From: Candidatus Zhuqueibacterota bacterium
GTDB taxonomy: Bacteria; Electryoneota; RPQS01
DNA: 32,774 bases
Assembly: GCA_003818605.1 (NCBI GenBank)
Contig: RPQS01000042.1
Span: 1 to 32,774, forward strand
Direction of reading: 5' to 3'
Shown: piece after piece, positions 29,226 to 32,774 of the stretch
Numbering within the stretch: position 1 is the stretch's first letter
Layout of the letters: the number at the start of each line of letters is the position of its first letter
Position numbers and translations under genes: made by a program
Notes under the pieces: generated by a model
What the model was told of the DNA's origin: nothing
Seen by the model: only the letters and a program-made list of their open reading frames with translations
The model's database searches: none

Positions 29226-29525
29226 TGTATGGGGGAGTGGAAAGAAACGATGAACGAGGAACGATGAATGATGGAATTGATACAGAATCCCCCGACTCAA
29301 GAAAATTAGAAATGAGAAATTTGAAACGAGAAAACGGAAAGATTCCGGGCAGATCGGGAGATCTGCCTCGGCGGACCTTGCGGTCGTTGCGTCGCGGGCG
29401 GGTGACACACCCGCCACGGCGGAAAAACGGCATTCGGAATGACAGCTTGCGCTGTGCGCACTGCAACACGTTGAGCCATTATTGTGTGCGGGGTAAGGAC
29501 ACCCCGCACAGCGGCCCCCCGTCCA
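29226..29525. repeat. Mini-repeat cluster upstream of the cyclophilin gene
   Basis: GATGAA-type words (29249-29276) and a GAGAAATTTGAAACGAGAAAA tract (29311-29336) are followed by cagatc/gatctg (29345-29373) and the composite spacer with GGCGGGTG/CACCCGCC (29371-29422, as at 26476-26527). A cagcttgcgctg inverted repeat (about 29442-29453) and gcggggtaagg/acaccccgc (29484-29513) come last. No gene is seen in 29215-29537. Confidence 0.8.
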
Positions 29526-29537
29526 CAGGGGAAAGAT

Positions 29538-30308
29538 TTATTCCAGATTCAAGAACGGGCCCATGGTGCTGCGAGTGGTAACATGCAGAGCGGCGCCGCT
29601 GCCCGCCAGAGCCTGAGCCGACGCTTCGCGTGCCAAAGCGGGATCGTTATTTTCATCGGAAAGATGCGCGAGTACCACCGTGCGCAAGCCGTTGCCCCGG
29701 CATTCAGCCAAAGCGGCGGCGGTTTGTTCGTTCGAAAGATGGCCGAACGGAGAACGAATCCGCTCTTTGAGAATCACGGGATACGAGCCGTTCAACAGCA
29801 TGTGCATATCGTGATTGCTCTCGAGCATGATGAAGGTCGAATGGATGAGCGATTCAGCCAATTCATCCGGCACATCGCCGAGATCGGTGGCAATCGTCAC
29901 GACGTGATTGCCGACTTCGATGTGATAGCCCACCGGTTCGGCGGCATCGTGCGGAACGGCAATCGCGCGCACGGCAAAAGGGCCGATCTCCACCGTTTGA
30001 TGATCCATCGCCGTGAGTTTGCAGCGGGCGGGAATCATGCGATCCACCGCACCCAGCGTGCCGATGCTCGAATAGACGGGCAGGTGAGTGCGATCCAAGA
30101 GCGAACTCAAGCCGCGCACGTGATCGGTGTGCTCATGCGTGAGCAGAACGGCGGAGAGCTCATTCGGCCGCACGCCCGCCGCGTTCAGCGCGCTTACCAT
30201 TAAGCGAATGCCGAGTCCGGCATCAATCAGAATTTTAGTGTTGTCCTTGCAGAGCAGAACGGCATTGGCCTTCGAGCCGGAAGCAAGAACGAAGAGTTGA
30301 AGAGACAC
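29538..30308 (-). CDS. Metallo-beta-lactamase-fold hydrolase, WalJ/YycJ-like
   Basis: 256 residues. The zinc motif THEHTDH (57-63) and later VPHDAAEPVGY, the TDLGDV acid and the C-terminal VLAHLSDENNDP are those of WalJ/YycJ-type MBL hydrolases, thought to act as exonucleases in DNA repair or linked to the WalRK system. ILIDAGLGI and the HD-H pattern support two metal sites. There is no signal peptide. Start ATG 30308; a TTTCAG-type tract lies upstream. Substrate in this organism is not known. Confidence 0.88.
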   Translation of the reverse strand: MSLQLFVLASGSKANAVLLCKDNTKILIDAGLGIRLMVSALNAAGVRPNELSAVLLTHEHTDHVRGLSSLLDRTHLPVYSSIGTLGAVDRMIPARCKLTAMDHQTVEIGPFAVRAIAVPHDAAEPVGYHIEVGNHVVTIATDLGDVPDELAESLIHSTFIMLESNHDMHMLLNGSYPVILKERIRSPFGHLSNEQTAAALAECRGNGLRTVVLAHLSDENNDPALAREASAQALAGSGAALHVTTRSTMGPFLNLE

Positions 30309-30314
30309 GGGTGT

Positions 30315-30408
30315 AGAAAAAGCTGAAAACTGAAAGCTGAAACGCTGAAAAGAAAAATCAGAAAGAAGACCCCCCTTGTGTCCCCCCGTGAACGGGGGGA
30401 GACCGTCA
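30315..30408. repeat. TTTCAG-type tract and C-rich module
   Basis: Words gctgaaaactgaaagctgaaacgctgaaaag (7-8 nt period; reverse complement TTTCAG; 30319-30349) are followed by gaccccccttgtg/tccccccgtgaacgggggg (30369-30402), the same family as 2752 and 30785. In the direction of the WalJ-like gene the tract reads TTTCAG, as in front of other genes here. Confidence 0.75.
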
Positions 30409-30705
30409 GATCAAACGGCGGTACTCTTTGCCATCGGGCGTGCGCTCGAAAAGACCGAATTCGATGAGATCGCGGCGCAGCGTGGCAACATCCTCGAAAC
30501 GCGATTTGATTTTCAGATTGACGTCCAGCGCCTTATAGGTTGTGCCCAGCTCGAACATCTTCGCGATCTGCACAAGGACGACGAACTTTTTCTTGTCCTG
30601 CGCGGGGTAGCTTTGCAGCGGACCGTCGGGACCTTCTTTGAAAAAAGCGCGGAGAATGCTTTCCTGCTCGGCAACGGGGATATCGTCAAGGTTCAGTTGG
30701 GGCAT
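30406..30705 (-). CDS. DUF2087 family protein
   Basis: 99 residues. The order ILRAFFKEGPDGPLQSYPAQDKKKFVVL (about 17-44), FELGTTYKALDVN and FEDVATLRRDLIEFGLFERTPDGKEYRRL fits DUF2087, a small helical domain often found alone or fused to transcriptional regulators. Biochemical role unknown. There is no signal peptide or membrane helix. The stop overlaps the C-rich repeat module at its end. It probably forms its own unit between repeats. Confidence 0.82.
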   Translation of the reverse strand: MPQLNLDDIPVAEQESILRAFFKEGPDGPLQSYPAQDKKKFVVLVQIAKMFELGTTYKALDVNLKIKSRFEDVATLRRDLIEFGLFERTPDGKEYRRLI

Positions 30706-30751
30706 AGTCGAATTGTCATTTTATTCATGGGATGGAACGTTTGGTATTTTT

Positions 30752-30822
30752 CCGGCGGGATCACAGATCCCGCTCGGCGAATAGACCCCCCTTACGTCCC
30801 CCCGTAAACGGGGGGAAAACCG
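30752..30822. repeat. Two palindromic modules between DUF2087 and RDD genes
   Basis: cgggatc/gatcccg flanked by ccgg and ctcggcg (30752-30779, family of 2793-2820) is followed by gaccccccttacg/tccccccgtaaacgggggg (30785-30818, family of 30369-30402). Confidence 0.8.
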
Positions 30823-30826
30823 AAAA

Positions 30827-31405
30827 CTATTTCAGCACGACGAGGCAGTTGGCCATGATGTCGTGGAGGGCTTGTTTTTTGCGCGTCCAACCGGCCATCA
30901 TGTAGCCGATGAGCAGAATCATGCCGGAAACGATCTTCCCGAAGTGACGGCCGGTGGCGCGGGCAAAGGAAATCTGCTCACCATCAGCATCGGTAACGAC
31001 AATTCCCAAAGCCATTTTCCCCGGCGTGGCTTGCAGGGTAGAGCTTTCGAAAATGGCATGATAGAGCCAGTCCATCACGATATTGATCAACCACACCCAG
31101 AAGAGAGCCGCCACAAGACTCGCGATCATCGCGCCCGCGTCCTCGATATCGTCCAGACTATTTAGGACCGAGAATGAGGACAAGCCGAAGATCATGCTGA
31201 TAAGCCAGCTGGGAATGGAGAGGATAATGTTGTCAATGAGGATCGCCAGAAATCTCCGCCAGAATCCCGCGTACTCCACGGTTTTCGCTGAAGGCGGAAC
31301 GGGAATCGGCGGAACCGGAGCCACAGGCGGATGCATTGCTGCACCGCAGTTCTGACAGAACCGGGCATCTTCGGCATTCTTCATACCGCACTGTGAACAG
31401 AACAT
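30827..31405 (-). CDS. Zinc-ribbon RDD family membrane protein
   Basis: 192 residues. An N-terminal zinc ribbon has Cys3-x2-Cys6 and Cys17-x2-Cys20. A proline-rich linker (25-39) leads to an RDD domain (about 44-190): GFWRRFLAILIDNIIL, the ATPGKMALGIVVTDADG segment and a last helix GKIVSGMILLIGYMM followed by WTRKKQALHDIMANCLV. There are three to four hydrophobic helices. RDD proteins are implicated in ion transport or protein insertion; the function of this type is not established. The ribbon would face the cytoplasm. Confidence 0.88.
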   Translation of the reverse strand: MFCSQCGMKNAEDARFCQNCGAAMHPPVAPVPPIPVPPSAKTVEYAGFWRRFLAILIDNIILSIPSWLISMIFGLSSFSVLNSLDDIEDAGAMIASLVAALFWVWLINIVMDWLYHAIFESSTLQATPGKMALGIVVTDADGEQISFARATGRHFGKIVSGMILLIGYMMAGWTRKKQALHDIMANCLVVLK

Positions 31406-31483
31406 ATTTCCTCCCTCGGGTATGGATTGGAGGCGGAGCGGGGGCCTTGCAACTCCCGCCTGATTATTTATTTTGTCGCGCGC

Positions 31484-32131
31484 CTAACTTTGGGAATTGC
31501 TCTCCGCCGATACTTCATTAGACGGCGGATGTTCGTTGTTAGTTGCAGCGTGATTGTCGTTTTTTTCCGCGCGGCTGCCGCGTTTTTCCAGCGGGAGATT
31601 GCGGCGGCATAATGGGCAGCGGTCTTCGGGATAACTGGCCAGATTCATGGAAACCACGGCAAACGGCGTGGGATTCAGATCAATTTTCCCGCGGCAGATC
31701 ATGCAGCCGATGCCCACGATTTCCGCCCCCGTGCGGGTGACCGCCTCTTTGATTTCCCCGATAGTCTTGCCGGTGGTGATGACATCTTCAATGATGAGCA
31801 CACGCTGGCCTTCGGTTACTTGAAAGCCGCGCCGCCATTCCATGCCGTCACGTGAGCGCTCGGGAAAGGCAATCGGCTTGCCGAGGAGTTTTCCCACTTC
31901 GTGCGCTACCAAAACGCCGCCGGTGAGCGGTCCGACCACCAGATCCACGTTGGCTTCGCGAAAATGTTCGGCAATCGGTTCCGCGAAACGCGCGGTCAGA
32001 TCGGGATGTTCGAGCAGGCGGAATTTTTCCACGTACACTCCGCTGTGCCGCCCGCTGGTCAGAAGGAAATGTCCTTCTAAAATTGCTTTGTACTCACGGA
32101 GGAGATTCAGTGCTTCGTTGCGGTTCAACAT
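31484..32131 (-). CDS. pyrE: Orotate phosphoribosyltransferase
   Basis: 215 residues. It joins orotate and PRPP to form OMP in pyrimidine synthesis. The PRPP loop is LIIEDVITTGKT (112-123). FLLTSGRHSGVYVEKF (22-37), VVGPLTGGVLVAHEV and PIAFPERSRDG are typical. The ribosyltransferase part is complete by about residue 175, where a CPLCRRN segment is present, followed by a hydrophilic 30-residue tail (KNDNHAATNNEHPPS) that has no visible role. Start ATG 32131. It stands alone, with no other pyr gene in view. Confidence 0.93.
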   Translation of the reverse strand: MLNRNEALNLLREYKAILEGHFLLTSGRHSGVYVEKFRLLEHPDLTARFAEPIAEHFREANVDLVVGPLTGGVLVAHEVGKLLGKPIAFPERSRDGMEWRRGFQVTEGQRVLIIEDVITTGKTIGEIKEAVTRTGAEIVGIGCMICRGKIDLNPTPFAVVSMNLASYPEDRCPLCRRNLPLEKRGSRAEKNDNHAATNNEHPPSNEVSAESNSQS

Positions 32132-32184
32132 GAGACAATCTTCGGTTTATTTAATCCGGACAGAGCGATTCCCTGCCGGAAATC

Positions 32185-32774
32185 TCATTTCAAGAGTATC
32201 ATTCGAGTGGTTCGGGTTTGATCCGCGGATTTCAGCCTCGCGTAGTAGGCACCCGACGGAAAACCGGCGGCGTCCCAGATCGCGCGGTGTTCTCCCGCCG
32301 CTTGCGCGCCGCTCAGCAGCACAGCTGCTCGCTGACCAAGCGAATTGAAGATCGAAAGTTCGACCGGGCCTGTTTTGTCGAGCGCGTATGTCAGGGTCGT
32401 GGTTGCGTTGAAGGGATTGGGATAGTTCTGGGCAAGACTGAATATCCGGGGCGGCCCTACAACGGGCTTATCCACTCCCAGCGGATTGAAGCTTAGAACC
32501 ATGAACGAATATTCGTCGGCCAAATAAATATTATTGCCGATTACATGAACGCCATGCGCAGAGCCGGGCGTGTCATAGCTTGCCGCCAAAGTCGGATTCT
32601 GAGGATCGGACACGTTCACGATCTGAAGCCCTACCTCCCCGTCCGCCACGTAGGCGTAGCTGTCCGATACGAAAACGTCCCATGCCGCGCCCGGCGTGGC
32701 GTAGCTTCCGACCCAAGTCGGATTCTGAGGATTGGATACGTTCACGATCTGAAGCCCTGCCTCCCCGTCCGCCA
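32185..32774 (-). CDS. Secreted LVIVD-repeat protein with T9SS-type sorting domain (partial)
   Basis: The frame is open to the right edge, so the N-terminus and signal peptide are missing; at least 196 residues are visible. Repeats of about 42 residues are seen (DGExGLQIVNVSxPQNPT, matching LVIVD-type propeller blades); at the DNA level they recur at 126 nt. The C-terminus carries IFSLAQNYPNPFNATTTLTY, VELSIFNSLGQRAAVLLSG and SGAYYARLKSADQTRTTRM, the FlgD-like/T9SS type A sorting domain, which directs secretion across the outer membrane in FCB bacteria. The protein is surface or extracellular; ligand unknown. This is the strongest lineage clue in the window. Confidence 0.88.
   Translation of the reverse strand, partial: ADGEAGLQIVNVSNPQNPTWVGSYATPGAAWDVFVSDSYAYVADGEVGLQIVNVSDPQNPTLAASYDTPGSAHGVHVIGNNIYLADEYSFMVLSFNPLGVDKPVVGPPRIFSLAQNYPNPFNATTTLTYALDKTGPVELSIFNSLGQRAAVLLSGAQAAGEHRAIWDAAGFPSGAYYARLKSADQTRTTRMILLK
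32595..32774 (-). repeat. 126-bp tandem repeat inside the LVIVD gene
   Basis: The segment gattctgagg... at 32721 repeats at 32595 with an offset of exactly 126 nt (42 codons). A further copy extends beyond the window edge. Near-identity suggests recent duplication or conversion of one propeller blade. Confidence 0.8.

Overview
The window looks like a chromosomal segment of an uncultured, fairly GC-rich bacterium of the FCB superphylum (Bacteroidota/Zixibacteria/KSB1-like lineages). This is an inference. The main support is a secreted protein at the right edge whose C-terminus matches the FlgD-like/T9SS sorting domain (QNYPNPFN motif). Lipoproteins with Cys signal peptides and intergenic regions packed with short palindromic repeats fit the same picture. 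Most starts with a visible ribosome binding site use AGGAG-type sequences.

Layout. 1-490: repeat mosaic. 492-2642: membrane-anchored NB-ARC/TPR (STAND) protein. 2832-5567: DNA polymerase I. 5586-6072: promoter, a 29-codon leader ORF and a translationally coupled unknown gene. 6073-6621: non-coding DNA rich in hairpins (candidate structured RNA or leader) in front of a histone-H1-like KAK repeat protein (6622-6960). 7404-9366: a lipoprotein and an exported repeat protein. 9495-14643: dicarboxylate/glutamate symporter, Abi-C gene, pyruvate kinase and a GT39-type glycosyltransferase. 14692-16085: alkyltransferase-like protein and two unknown AT-richer genes.

16112-27552 is a leftward phage head-gene cluster driven by a strong promoter at 27552-27524. 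In transcription order it holds a small protein, a decoration-like protein, the major capsid protein, two virion-type unknowns, a TerS candidate, TerL, portal, a prohead protease-like protein and a holin/XhlA-like membrane protein. I see no integrase, replication, tail or lysis enzyme gene. Two accessory inserts sit between TerL and portal: a DNA adenine methylase, and a self-contained four-gene unit (GNAT, unknown, SecB-like chaperone, 52-aa protein) with its own promoter and terminator. The unit looks like a toxin-antitoxin-chaperone style moron.

28149-32774 (all leftward): receiver protein, lipoprotein cyclophilin, WalJ-like metallo-hydrolase, DUF2087 protein, zinc-ribbon RDD membrane protein, orotate phosphoribosyltransferase and a partial LVIVD/T9SS protein.

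The most unusual signals are these. (1) Two single-gene accessory inserts, the Abi-C gene after the symporter and the methylase after TerL, share one architecture: an intact resident gene, then the cargo gene, then a diverged second copy of the resident gene's 3' end. (2) The GNAT/SecB-like moron. (3) A head-only, circularly permuted phage cluster whose gaps, and even the TerL reading frame, contain the host-type dispersed repeats, which suggests long residence. (4) A hairpin-rich candidate RNA at 6375-6596. (5) A large family of modular palindromic mini-repeats.
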